Assembly (NCBI RefSeq): GCF_001435375.1
Contig: NZ_AYYZ01000016.1
Span: 1-32,250, forward strand
Direction: 5' to 3'
Origin: Ligilactobacillus araffinosus DSM 20653
Lineage (GTDB): Bacteria; Bacillota; Bacilli; Lactobacillales; Lactobacillaceae
DNA length: 32,250 nt
Below the pieces are notes generated by a model, which was given only the letters and a program-made list of their open reading frames with translations, was not told the DNA's origin and ran no database searches. The position numbers and the translations under genes are program-made. Positions 1-8,187 of the stretch are shown here, piece by piece. Each line of letters starts with the position of its first letter. Position 1 is the stretch's first letter.

Positions 1-50
1 ATAAAAACACCCCAAAATTTTAGATTTATTTTGTCCAAAATTTGGGGTGC
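1..50 (-). terminator. Intrinsic terminator of pepS
   Basis: Read on the minus strand, an inverted repeat (arms at about 37-50 and 8-20, core GCACCCCAAATTTT with a one-base bulge) is followed by TTTTTAT at 7-1. It lies 52 bases beyond the pepS stop. The arms also resemble ends seen in some IS3-family elements, so this could be a domesticated element end, but no transposase is present. Confidence 0.75.
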
Positions 51-101
51 ATATCATGTCACAGTCTCTTTTTTTATATTTTATTACATCTTCTTTGTTA
101 A

Positions 102-1337
102 TTAAGCCCAATCGCCATTTCGGAATACAGGAACAATTGTCCCATCTTTTTTAATTCCGTCAATATTCATATCAGCTGACCCGACCATGAAATCGACATG
201 TGCTTGACTAAAGTTGATTCCTTTAGCTTTAAGTTGATTTTCACTCATTTTGGTTCCACCTTGAACATTAAACGGATAAGCAGCCCCTAAAGCAAGGTGA
301 TCGCTTGCATTTTCATCGAAGAGGGTGTTAAAGAACGTGATTCCTGATTGGGAAATCGGTGATGGATCCGGAACAAGGGAAACTTCACCAAGTGAACGAA
401 CACCTTCATCGGTTTCAAGAAGGTGATCAAGGACCGCTTGACCCTTTTCAGCGGTTGCTTCAACAACTTTCCCTTCTTTAAATGTGAATTTCATATTTTC
501 AAGAATGTTGCCAGCATAACTTAGCGGCTTGGTTGAAGTTACGTAACCGTTGATCCGGCGATTGTCAGGCGCAGTAAAGCATTCCTCTGTTGGCATGTTA
601 GCCATAAATTCAATTCCAGCAGCATTTTTACTTCCGCCGCCTTCCCATACGTGATTTTCGGGAAGCCCGATTGTTAAATCAGTTCGTGGTGAAATGTAGT
701 GTAATGCACTGAACTGTTCCTTATTTAACCAATCTTCCTTTTCATGTAACTTAGCATCGTGATCTTTCCACGCTTGAATTGGGTCTTCACGGTCGATCCG
801 GGTTGTTTTGAAAATTTCTTCCCACAAACGATCAACGGCAGCTTCGCCCTTTAGATCAGGGAAGACGCGTTCAGCCCATGCTGGACTGGCAGCGGCAACA
901 ACTGTCCAGCTTAAATCATTGTTTTGGGTTGCTTGCCGAACGGGCATTAATGCTTTTCCGTTGGCACTTTGGTATGCTGCAACCCGTTTTTGATCAATTC
1001 CGCCAAATGCTCCCGGATCTTCTGACATAACTGAAATTCGACAGCAACGGTGTTCAGCGATATATTGGGCTTCTTCCTTGGCAAATTCCGGAACATTTTC
1101 AAGAAATTCATCACTTGCATGTTCAAGAAATTCGCGTTGGGCAAAGGTATCGTTCCATTTGATCATTACTTTTCCGGCACCAGCTTGGTAAGCTTCTTTG
1201 ACGATTAAGTGAGCAAGGTGTTGTTGATCAACATTGATATAGAGAACAACTTCTTGTCCTGGTTGGACATTGACACCTACCTTAACGATTAATTCAGCAT
1301 ATTTTTGTAATTTTTCTTCAAAATTTGCAATTGTCAT
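102..1337 (-). CDS. pepS: Aminopeptidase PepS/AmpS, peptidase family M29
   Basis: Cytoplasmic metallo-aminopeptidase of family M29 (411 aa, the usual length) that removes N-terminal residues from peptides, part of peptide use in lactic acid bacteria. The N-terminal half has the family fold around 'QPGQEVVLYI'. The C-terminal half carries the metal-binding segments: 'NMPTEECFTAPD' (Glu), 'LGEVSLV' (Glu), 'TLFDENASDHLALG' (His) and 'AHVDFMVGSADM' (His and Asp). The start is ATG with GGAGG nine bases upstream. The gene stands alone, divergent from mnaA, and ends at its own terminator. The family is clear; PepS rather than another M29 paralogue is inferred from length and lactobacillar context. 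Confidence 0.93.
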   Translation of the reverse strand: MTIANFEEKLQKYAELIVKVGVNVQPGQEVVLYINVDQQHLAHLIVKEAYQAGAGKVMIKWNDTFAQREFLEHASDEFLENVPEFAKEEAQYIAEHRCCRISVMSEDPGAFGGIDQKRVAAYQSANGKALMPVRQATQNNDLSWTVVAAASPAWAERVFPDLKGEAAVDRLWEEIFKTTRIDREDPIQAWKDHDAKLHEKEDWLNKEQFSALHYISPRTDLTIGLPENHVWEGGGSKNAAGIEFMANMPTEECFTAPDNRRINGYVTSTKPLSYAGNILENMKFTFKEGKVVEATAEKGQAVLDHLLETDEGVRSLGEVSLVPDPSPISQSGITFFNTLFDENASDHLALGAAYPFNVQGGTKMSENQLKAKGINFSQAHVDFMVGSADMNIDGIKKDGTIVPVFRNGDWA

Positions 1338-1423
1338 AGTAGGGAACCTCCATTCATCTTAATATATATGATAGCATAGAAATGTAAGTGAAATTGATTA
1401 TATAGGACAAGAGGAGGGTCTAT

Positions 1424-2566
1424 ATGAAAAAGATCAAAGTAATGACCGTTTTTGGGACGCGGCCAGAAGCAATTAAAATGGCCCCGCTTGTGTTAGAACT
1501 GAACAAGCATGTTGATCAAATTGAAGCGGTGACGACCGTTACGGCCCAGCACCGGGAAATGTTGGACCAGGTGCTTGAAGTTTTTAAAATCAAACCGGAT
1601 TATGATTTAAATATTATGCACCAGAGGCAGAGCCTAAATGACATAACGGTTGTTGTTTTAAATAAGTTAAAAGGGGTCATTGAAACGGAAAAGCCAGACA
1701 TTGTATTGGTTCATGGTGATACAACAACTACTTTTGCAGCCAGTTTAGCTGCATTTTACCAACAAGTTGCAGTTGGTCACGTTGAAGCCGGTTTGCGGAC
1801 CTGGAATAAGTATTCACCTTATCCAGAAGAAATGAACCGACAAATGACGGATGATCTTGCCGATTTGTATTTTGCGCCAACGCAGCAAAGCAAGAATAAT
1901 TTGTTAAAAGAAAATCATGCGGCATCCAAGATTTTTATTACCGGCAATACAGCAATCGATGCATTGCATGAAACCGTGCAGGATGATTATCATCATGACA
2001 TTTTAGAGCTTGTTGATCCGCAGAAAAAATTGATTTTAGTAACGATGCACCGGCGAGAAAACCAAGGTGAGCCGATGAAACGGGTCTTTAAGGCCATTCG
2101 TGATGTGGTTGAAACCCATCCAGAAATCGAAGTGATTTATCCGGTTCATTTAAGCCCAGCGGTTCAAAAAACAGCTCACGAAATTTTTGATCATGTTGAC
2201 CGGGTCCATTTGATCGATCCGCTTGATGTAATTGATTTTCATAATCTTGTAGCGCGAAGCTTTTTTATCATGTCAGATTCCGGTGGCGTTCAAGAAGAGG
2301 CGCCAGCTCTTGGAAAACCAGTTCTGGTACTGCGAGATACGACAGAGCGACCAGAAGGAATTGAGGCAGGAACATTAAAATTAGTTGGAACAAATTATCA
2401 AACGGTCAAAAATGAAATGGAAACTTTATTAGACAATCAAGAAGAATATGATGCAATGGCAAACGCTAAAAATCCATATGGCGATGGGCATGCAGCCCAA
2501 CGAATTGTTAAGGCGATTCAATATTATTTTGGACAACTTAAAACTTGCCCGGAAGAATTTAAATAA
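1424..2566 (+). CDS. mnaA: UDP-N-acetylglucosamine 2-epimerase, non-hydrolysing
   Basis: Interconverts UDP-GlcNAc and UDP-ManNAc in the cytoplasm, supplying ManNAc for wall teichoic acid linkage units or other surface polysaccharides. At 380 aa it is full length. Family segments in order: 'FGTRPEAIKMAPL' at the N-terminus, 'HVEAGLRTWNKYSPYPEE', 'ITGNTAIDAL', 'TMHRRENQG', and the UDP-binding 'SDSGGVQEEAPALGKPVL' followed by 'RDTTERPEGIEAGT'. The start ATG has GAGGAGGG upstream. It is a single-gene unit, divergent from pepS and convergent with yfhO. The symbol wecB is used for the same enzyme in enteric bacteria. With envelope genes nearby, a role in wall polymer synthesis is likely but not shown. 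Confidence 0.95.
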   Translation: MKKIKVMTVFGTRPEAIKMAPLVLELNKHVDQIEAVTTVTAQHREMLDQVLEVFKIKPDYDLNIMHQRQSLNDITVVVLNKLKGVIETEKPDIVLVHGDTTTTFAASLAAFYQQVAVGHVEAGLRTWNKYSPYPEEMNRQMTDDLADLYFAPTQQSKNNLLKENHAASKIFITGNTAIDALHETVQDDYHHDILELVDPQKKLILVTMHRRENQGEPMKRVFKAIRDVVETHPEIEVIYPVHLSPAVQKTAHEIFDHVDRVHLIDPLDVIDFHNLVARSFFIMSDSGGVQEEAPALGKPVLVLRDTTERPEGIEAGTLKLVGTNYQTVKNEMETLLDNQEEYDAMANAKNPYGDGHAAQRIVKAIQYYFGQLKTCPEEFK

Positions 2567-2603
2567 ATAAAAAACGCGACGTTAACGTCGCGTTTTTTAT
2601 TTA
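2564..2603. terminator. Bidirectional terminator, 40-bp perfect palindrome
   Basis: The sequence is perfectly self-complementary about the centre at 2583/2584 (core CGCGACGTTAACGTCGCG), flanked by A-runs and T-runs on each side. It serves both mnaA (plus) and yfhO (minus). The mnaA stop codon (2564-2566) and the yfhO stop (2599-2597) both lie inside the palindrome. Confidence 0.92.
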
Positions 2604-5443
2604 CTCTTTTTCCTTTGGATTAATGTAATCCCTCCGCTGATCAAGGTGATAACCCCTCCGATTGCTGAAATGAAAATTCCGAGTTTTAATCCCGGAGTAT
2701 GGTAACTCAATTCAACGTGATGAACGCCGACAGGAAGTTTAATTCCAATGAATGCGGTATTCGTGCGAAGAAGTGGTACTTTTTTTCCATTGACGGTCGC
2801 TTGCCACCCATCAGAGTATGGAATCGATGAGGTTAAAATTCCCGGACGTGTGGTCTTGATCGTTCCTTGAAGGTGGTTCGGCGATAATTTCAGCTGCCGT
2901 AGCCGGTTTTTTTGAATAATTTGAACTTGGTGAACATATTGGCTGCCAAGCGGTTCAGCAACCAGTTTTAAATCAAACGAATAGTTCCCGAGATGATTGA
3001 AATTTAAATCAATCGTTTGCGGAATATGAGGATAGAACCCTAAATTCATCGTTCCGTTTTTGACCTGTTTGTAAAATGATAAAATTTGGGCTTTTGGTTG
3101 CTTAATGATTTCCTTTCCAAGTGACGTAGTTGCCTGAATCTTGAAACTTTGATCAGGCAGACCGCTAATGATATTGTTTCGAAAGGCCTGATAAGCACTT
3201 AGTTTCGAATTTTGGGTCAGCTTTCCGTCAGCGAGGTGGTAATCCGTGTTGGTTTGTTGCATTGTAATTTGCTGTTTCAACGTTAGTGGTCGATAATGCA
3301 GGTTTTCAAATTCAAGGTGCAGTTCGGAATTCTTCAGTGCTTTTTGTTGTTCAGGGGTTAAATTTTGAAGATCGAGAACAACCTTGTAGCTTTCATTTGA
3401 ATCAAGATGTTCGAGATTTTGCGGATCGATCACGTTCCCATTGCTTGAAATCAGTTTAAACGGAAGGCTAATCACTTGTCCTTTAACGGATGCTTGCGGA
3501 AGCCCAGTTGACTGGTTGACTAAAACACCATCAGCAAGAGCACGCTCTTTTTGAGTTGGACCATAAGTTGCATACTGTTTCGGAGTAAAGACTTTTGGTT
3601 GCCAGTACATTAGGGGAAAATTCTGCTGAGTCCGATACCGCAGAATTCGATCGTTTGTATATGTATTCAGCATTTGGCTGGCATCGAGCGTATAGCCGGC
3701 AGGAATCTTGGCATTATTCGGTTGTTGGTAATGGACAAAGAGATATTTAACTCCGAAAAAGTTATTTGCAACTGTCCGATCATCAAATTGTGCAAGGGGA
3801 ATGTTAGCTTCAAATTGAGTATTTTGCAGATTTTGTGCAAAGTCGCCAACAAATTTATTTTGCAATGAATAGTAGGAGTTAATGGAGTTAACATTTGTTT
3901 GTTGGTTATTGTACATGTGATAACCGGCTCCAAAGTCCGCGTTTTGGCTGATTGTTGAGATTCGATAACCGGTTTGATCAGTCAATTTTTGGGCAAGTTT
4001 TCCGTATTGAATATCAGCAAGGTGCAGGTAACTTTTTTGCGGCAACATTTCGTTTGAATAACCTTCGTTATAAGGTGCTTCAAAGTAAACAGCATTGCAG
4101 ATCACGTTTAACAATACGACTCCAAGAAGGATTTGTCGCGCATGTTGCGGTTGATAATGGTGAATCAAAAGCAACGTGCCAAGGGTAACAAACAAAAAGA
4201 CAACAGGGATGAATATCTTTTCATTATTTTGGAAGAAGTAATTTGCACAAACATAAACAATGTAAAGAATGGCCCCAATTGTAAATGCTTTGATGGTTTT
4301 GGCAGACAAAATTTCAAGGTTATCAGCAAGGACCGCACATGCTAAAGCAATTGGAAGACATAACATTAACGTCCACCGGTTAGATGGTGCTAAAAAACCG
4401 TTGAAAACCGCAGCGCAAGCCGGAATAAGCAAGATAATAAAACTGATAATAAATACCGAGTTAATGATGAGATATTGTTTAAATGATCTTAAGGTGTATA
4501 AAATGGCAAAAAATGCGATGCTTGCAAAGCCAAGAGCACTCCAAAAATAAAAGTCGCGGTTGCCACCATTAATTAGTTGCCCGGGTAAGCTTAAATAATA
4601 ATAGGTGGGATATACCTTTAAACCGTTAGCAAAGGTGCTTGAAGTCCGGGTTGAATTATGAACCGCGATGATTTCTGGAAGTAAAAGAATGGCCGCGTTA
4701 ATGATGCTTAAAAGCGTTGCGCTTGTCAATTTAACAAACAATTTCAGATAGTTTTTCTTGGTTTTAAGATCCCATAATAAGCGCAATCCTAAATATACAA
4801 TGGCTCCTAAACCAAGGATATAGGCAAAGTAAAAATTATTGATCAGCATCCACGTAAATGTGAATAGTAACGGCCAAACCGACTTTCCTTGAATGACCCG
4901 TTCGAGGTTAACGATCAAAATCGGGAAGATAATAAATGGGAGAGTGAAGAACGGTTGGGCAACATTTGAGTAAAGTAAAAAGGCGTTAAAAAGGTAGATA
5001 AGTGCTCCAATAATAACTGATGAATCCTTTAATTTTAGATGAAAAGCACACCAGCAAAAAGCTAAGCCAGCACAATATAACCGTAAGGCGATCAGAAATT
5101 GATATGCGAAAACAATTTTGCTTGCTGGGAAAAGCAAAACAAGGTATGCAAAAATATCACCGAATAAATAGTATGCGTCAACTTGGAAAGCATCTCCTCC
5201 AAGTCCCATATGCCATGACCAACCAGGGAGGGCTGCAAGTGATGGATGGTGAATAAAATTAAGCAGGCATTTGCGAAATTCAATTAAAAGTGGCAAATGC
5301 TGATTGGCACCGTCAAGTCTCCAAATTAACGAATGTCCGGTGATCAAATAAGTTCCATAAACAAATAAAGCAACGATCAAAAAGGTTGCGGTATATTTTA
5401 AGTATCCGAATTTATGATTTTGACGGTCAAACGAAAATTCCAC
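2597..5443 (-). CDS. yfhO: YfhO family membrane protein, probable LTA glycosyltransferase
   Basis: Very large polytopic membrane protein (948 aa). In Bacillus subtilis YfhO is the GT-C-like enzyme that moves sugar from a polyprenyl-phosphate carrier made by CsbB onto lipoteichoic acid outside the cell. The N-terminal half is a run of about a dozen hydrophobic segments, with 'WRLDGANQHLPLL' and 'WSWHMGLGGDAFQ' in the first outer loops. A soluble C-terminal region follows, then a last membrane segment ('LGIFISAIGGVITLISGG') and a basic tail. The likely start is GTG at 5443, eight bases from AAGGAGG; an in-frame TTG at 5446 is only five bases away. A csbB-like gene lies just upstream on the same strand, which supports the role. 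A terminator separates them, so yfhO may have its own promoter. Confidence 0.88.
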   Translation of the reverse strand: MEFSFDRQNHKFGYLKYTATFLIVALFVYGTYLITGHSLIWRLDGANQHLPLLIEFRKCLLNFIHHPSLAALPGWSWHMGLGGDAFQVDAYYLFGDIFAYLVLLFPASKIVFAYQFLIALRLYCAGLAFCWCAFHLKLKDSSVIIGALIYLFNAFLLYSNVAQPFFTLPFIIFPILIVNLERVIQGKSVWPLLFTFTWMLINNFYFAYILGLGAIVYLGLRLLWDLKTKKNYLKLFVKLTSATLLSIINAAILLLPEIIAVHNSTRTSSTFANGLKVYPTYYYLSLPGQLINGGNRDFYFWSALGFASIAFFAILYTLRSFKQYLIINSVFIISFIILLIPACAAVFNGFLAPSNRWTLMLCLPIALACAVLADNLEILSAKTIKAFTIGAILYIVYVCANYFFQNNEKIFIPVVFLFVTLGTLLLIHHYQPQHARQILLGVVLLNVICNAVYFEAPYNEGYSNEMLPQKSYLHLADIQYGKLAQKLTDQTGYRISTISQNADFGAGYHMYNNQQTNVNSINSYYSLQNKFVGDFAQNLQNTQFEANIPLAQFDDRTVANNFFGVKYLFVHYQQPNNAKIPAGYTLDASQMLNTYTNDRILRYRTQQNFPLMYWQPKVFTPKQYATYGPTQKERALADGVLVNQSTGLPQASVKGQVISLPFKLISSNGNVIDPQNLEHLDSNESYKVVLDLQNLTPEQQKALKNSELHLEFENLHYRPLTLKQQITMQQTNTDYHLADGKLTQNSKLSAYQAFRNNIISGLPDQSFKIQATTSLGKEIIKQPKAQILSFYKQVKNGTMNLGFYPHIPQTIDLNFNHLGNYSFDLKLVAEPLGSQYVHQVQIIQKNRLRQLKLSPNHLQGTIKTTRPGILTSSIPYSDGWQATVNGKKVPLLRTNTAFIGIKLPVGVHHVELSYHTPGLKLGIFISAIGGVITLISGGITLIQRKKSK

Positions 5444-5553
5444 CAAAAGGTCCTCCTTATATTATTCTTTCTTCATTTTAAAGCATGGGGACTAAAAAAA
5501 GAAGAGGGGGATAAATGATCGTAAAAGTTGAGGAGTTAAGTAAAGAATGAAAA

Positions 5554-5583
5554 AAACAGCCATGAGATTTCTCATGGCTGTTT
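5554..5583 (-). terminator. Terminator after csbB
   Basis: A 14-bp perfect stem (5554-5567 with 5570-5583, core CAGCCATGAGA) is followed on the minus strand by a T-run. It lies 12 bases past the csbB stop and 110 bases before yfhO. Confidence 0.85.
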
Positions 5584-5594
5584 AATGTTTTAAA

Positions 5595-6527
5595 TTATTT
5601 CTTTTCTTTCAAAATATATACTGGACGATTCTTGACTTCCATAAAAATCTTGCCGATATACTTACCGACGATTCCAAGACAGAGAAGTTGAATTCCGCCG
5701 ATGAGAAGGAAAATACATACCATCGATGCCCATCCGAATGCTGATCCGCCGTAAATCAGTTTCCGTGCAATTACGAAAATAATTCCGATAACGGATGCAA
5801 CCGATGAAAGCAATCCAACATATGATGCAATGTTTAATGGCGTTTGGGAGAATGAAACAATTCCATCAATTGAGTACTTCAATAAACTCCAAAAGTTCCA
5901 GTTTGTTTTACCGGCAACTCGTTCTTTATTTTGGTATTCCAAATATTTCGTCTTAAATCCGACCCAACTGAAAATTCCCTTTGAGAACCGATTATATTCA
6001 GACATTGAAAGAATTGCGTCAACCATTTTCCGGGTCATTAAGCGGTAATCGCGAGCTCCATCAACGATTTCAGTATCGGAAATCTTATTGATCAATTTGT
6101 AGAACATGTGGGCGAAGAATGAACGAATCGGCGGTTCACCTTTGCGATCGACTCGGCGTGTTCCGACACAATCGTATTCACCAGATTCAAGATAGCCAAG
6201 CATTTTGGGTAATAATTCAGGGGGATCTTGAAGGTCAACGTCCATTACTGCAACATAATCTCCTGTTGCTTGTTGCAGTCCACAGTAAAGGCCAGCTTCT
6301 TTTCCAAAATTACGGGAAAATGAAGCATAGTGAACATGTTCTGGGTCTTTTTGTTGGAGTTTCCGTAATTCATCGAGGGTATTATCCGATGAACCATCAT
6401 CGATAAACCAATATTCAAGTTTAATATTTGGTAATTGTAGGGCAACTTTTTCAACGGCATCATAAAATAACGGAATTGATTCTTCCTCGCAATAGCAAGG
6501 TACAATGATTGAAAGTTTTTTGGTCAT
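5595..6527 (-). CDS. csbB: CsbB/GtrB-like GT2 polyprenyl-phosphate glycosyltransferase
   Basis: Family 2 glycosyltransferase (310 aa) of the CsbB/DPM1/GtrB type, which loads a sugar (GlcNAc in B. subtilis) onto undecaprenyl phosphate at the inner face of the membrane. Seen: N-terminal 'LSIIVPCYCEEESIP', nucleotide-binding 'FIDDGSSDNT' (Asp43-Asp44), the DxD-type 'MDVDLQDPP' (Asp96, Asp98), an acceptor-loop 'YNRFSKGIFSWVGF', and two C-terminal membrane segments followed by a basic end. It starts 10 bases after the flavodoxin gene; the GAGGAG site overlaps that gene's stop codon, so translation is probably coupled. yfhO follows downstream. A GtrA/GtcA-type flippase is not in the window. Which sugar is transferred cannot be told. 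Confidence 0.9.
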   Translation of the reverse strand: MTKKLSIIVPCYCEEESIPLFYDAVEKVALQLPNIKLEYWFIDDGSSDNTLDELRKLQQKDPEHVHYASFSRNFGKEAGLYCGLQQATGDYVAVMDVDLQDPPELLPKMLGYLESGEYDCVGTRRVDRKGEPPIRSFFAHMFYKLINKISDTEIVDGARDYRLMTRKMVDAILSMSEYNRFSKGIFSWVGFKTKYLEYQNKERVAGKTNWNFWSLLKYSIDGIVSFSQTPLNIASYVGLLSSVASVIGIIFVIARKLIYGGSAFGWASMVCIFLLIGGIQLLCLGIVGKYIGKIFMEVKNRPVYILKEKK

Positions 6528-6537
6528 GATTGTTATG

Positions 6538-6990
6538 TTACTCCTCTAATTTAGCTACTAATTGATCTGTAAATTGATCAAGGGTATCAAGGTCTTCGTC
6601 AGTATCAGGTGAAAGGTTGATCTTAACATCCGGGGCACCTTGAATTGCACCGGCTTCCTTTAATACGCGACTGAATTCATCAACTGCGGTGCAATAGTAT
6701 TCACCATAAAATGTATCACCTGATCCGGCAACCCCATATACTTTTCCTGACAAGTCAGTTTCTTGAAGATCGTCGAAGAAATCCATTCCTTCATCTGGTA
6801 AGTTTCCTTCATCATAAGTATATGGACATACAATGCACAAATCGGCATCTTCAAAATCACTGACGTCGGCCTGTGAAATTTCATCAACTTGAACATCAAG
6901 ACCCTGATCTTCGAGATTTTCAGCAATGATATCAGCAATGTCTTCGTTATTTCCAGTAATTGTTGCGAAAACGATCTCTGCTTTAGCCAA
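6538..6990 (-). CDS. Flavodoxin
   Basis: Short-chain flavodoxin of 150 aa, a cytoplasmic FMN electron carrier. Seen: the phosphate-binding loop 'TITGNNEDIAD' near the N-terminus, the first FMN loop 'YTYDEGNLPDEG' and the second 'GSGDTFYGEYYCTAVDEF'. It is very acidic, as usual. The start is TTG at 6990 because AAAGGAGG lies seven bases upstream; an in-frame ATG at 7017 lies upstream of that site and has none of its own. An extended -10 (TGGTATAAT) sits about 35 bases before the start. It is the first gene of a unit with csbB. Its redox partner is not apparent here, and no link to the glycosyltransferase is known. Confidence 0.9.
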   Translation of the reverse strand: MAKAEIVFATITGNNEDIADIIAENLEDQGLDVQVDEISQADVSDFEDADLCIVCPYTYDEGNLPDEGMDFFDDLQETDLSGKVYGVAGSGDTFYGEYYCTAVDEFSRVLKEAGAIQGAPDVKINLSPDTDEDLDTLDQFTDQLVAKLEE

Positions 6991-7025
6991 TGGAATGCCT
7001 CCTTTCCGTAAACCCATATTTTTTC

Positions 7026-7034
7026 ATTATACCA
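7026..7034 (-). promoter_or_regulatory. Extended -10 promoter of flavodoxin-csbB
   Basis: Minus strand TGGTATAAT, a perfect -10 with the TG extension. No convincing -35 was seen. A second TATAAT overlaps just upstream. Confidence 0.6.
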
Positions 7035-7105
7035 AATTATATCAAAAATCAGCGGTAAACGAGAGAATTGTTTATTAGAATTTACCGAATGATAACAAAT
7101 TAAGG

Positions 7106-7111
7106 TATAAT
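7106..7111 (+). promoter_or_regulatory. Probable -10 of map
   Basis: Perfect TATAAT 38 bases before the map start. The -35 region is poor (TTTACC at 7081-7086 with a long 19-base spacer). Confidence 0.5.
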
Positions 7112-7149
7112 AGAAAGGAATAATTTGATTTGGAACGGAGGATAATTAA

Positions 7150-7944
7150 ATGATTACATTAAAGTCGCCGCGTGAAATTAAAGAAATGGCAGTTTCAGGC
7201 GCAATCTTGGCTGGAATGCATGTTGGATTACGCGACATTATTAAACCTGGAGTATCAAGTTGGGAAGTTGAAAAATTTGCTCGCAAGTATTTCAAGGAAC
7301 ATGATGCAATTCCGGAACAAATTGGTTTTGAAGGATACAAGTATGCAACTTGCGTTAGTGTTAATGACGAAATTTGCCATGCTTTTCCACGGAAAAATTT
7401 GATTTTTAAGGAAGGCGATTTGGTTAAGATCGATACGGTTGTTAACTACCATGGGGCGATGAGTGATTCATGCTGGAGTTATGTAGTTGGAAAATCAAGT
7501 CCAGAAGTTGAACGGTTAATGGAAGTTACCAAAAATGCACTGTACCTTGGAATTGATCAAGCTCAAGTTGGCAACCGCATTGGAGATATCGGAGCGGCAA
7601 TTCAGCATTATACGGAAGACGAAAATGGTTATGGCGATGTGCGGGAATTCATCGGTCATGGAATTGGACCGACGATGCACGAATCACCGAATGTCCCACA
7701 CTATGGTGAAGCCGGTAAGGGAATGCGTCTTCGTGAAGGAATGACAATCACTATTGAGCCAATGATCAATACTGGTACATGGCGGGCAGTGATGGATGAT
7801 CCGAACGGTTGGACAGCCCGAACAGCAGATGGCGGTCTTTCATGTCAATATGAACATACGATTGTAATTACTAAAGACGGCCCGAAGATTTTGACATCGC
7901 AAGATCCAGCAATGGACGAAAAATATTTGTATAAATTTAAGTAA
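7150..7944 (+). CDS. map: Methionine aminopeptidase type I
   Basis: Removes the initiator methionine from nascent proteins in the cytoplasm. The 264-aa protein shows all five metal ligands of the family: Asp95 and Asp106 ('KIDTVVNYHGAMSDS'), His170 ('GHGIGPTMHESP'), Glu203 ('TIEPMIN') and Glu235 ('YEHTIVIT'). The spacing matches E. coli Map closely. The start ATG has GGAGG eight bases upstream. It is monocistronic, divergent from flavodoxin. The stop codon takes part in a possible hairpin (see 7939-7979). Confidence 0.97.
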   Translation: MITLKSPREIKEMAVSGAILAGMHVGLRDIIKPGVSSWEVEKFARKYFKEHDAIPEQIGFEGYKYATCVSVNDEICHAFPRKNLIFKEGDLVKIDTVVNYHGAMSDSCWSYVVGKSSPEVERLMEVTKNALYLGIDQAQVGNRIGDIGAAIQHYTEDENGYGDVREFIGHGIGPTMHESPNVPHYGEAGKGMRLREGMTITIEPMINTGTWRAVMDDPNGWTARTADGGLSCQYEHTIVITKDGPKILTSQDPAMDEKYLYKFK

Positions 7945-7979
7945 ATCCCAATGGTTATTAAGATAAGGATTTGCTTTTA
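7939..7979 (+). terminator. Weak terminator-like hairpin at the map stop
   Basis: AAGTAAATCC (7939-7948, containing the map stop) pairs with GGATTTGCTT (7968-7977) with one G-U pair, followed by a short TTTT. The loop is about 19 bases. The same right arm can pair instead with 8064-8073. Confidence 0.4.
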
Positions 7980-8078
7980 AAATTAAAGTAATCAAAATGC
8001 CGATTTAATCATGAATATTTGAGAATATGAACTTCGTGTAAATTAAAGTTTTCTCAGATAAGTAAGTAAATCCTTACC
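7962..8078 (+). other. Nested inverted repeat between map and galU
   Basis: Outer arms 7962-7975 and 8065-8078 pair over 13 of 14 positions (one G-U). Inside is a second hairpin, 8020-8025 with 8051-8056 continuing as 8030-8034 with 8046-8050 after a bulge. It lies upstream of the galU promoter. It could be a small RNA, a leader structure or a long terminator; function unknown. Confidence 0.4.
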
Positions 8079-8095
8079 CAAAATTGATAATCTAC

Positions 8096-8123
8096 TTGTC
8101 AAAGAATTATTTATTGGTATAAT
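8096..8123 (+). promoter_or_regulatory. Promoter of galU
   Basis: TTGTCA at 8096-8101, a 16-base spacer and TATAAT at 8118-8123, the latter preceded by a TG extension (TGGTATAAT). The start codon is 64 bases downstream. Confidence 0.75.
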
Positions 8124-8187
8124 TACACTAGGTATTTGATTATCTTTTTAGATAAATACACCAATAAATTTAGATAGGGGTATAACA

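Noticed and set aside
1-50. Complete insertion sequence at the left edge
   Set aside because: Only an end-like inverted repeat is present, with no transposase; terminator is the simpler reading.
3667-5283. Several open frames of 60-93 codons on both strands inside yfhO
   Set aside because: They lack ribosome sites and recognisable domains and overlap a clear membrane protein gene; they reflect its composition.
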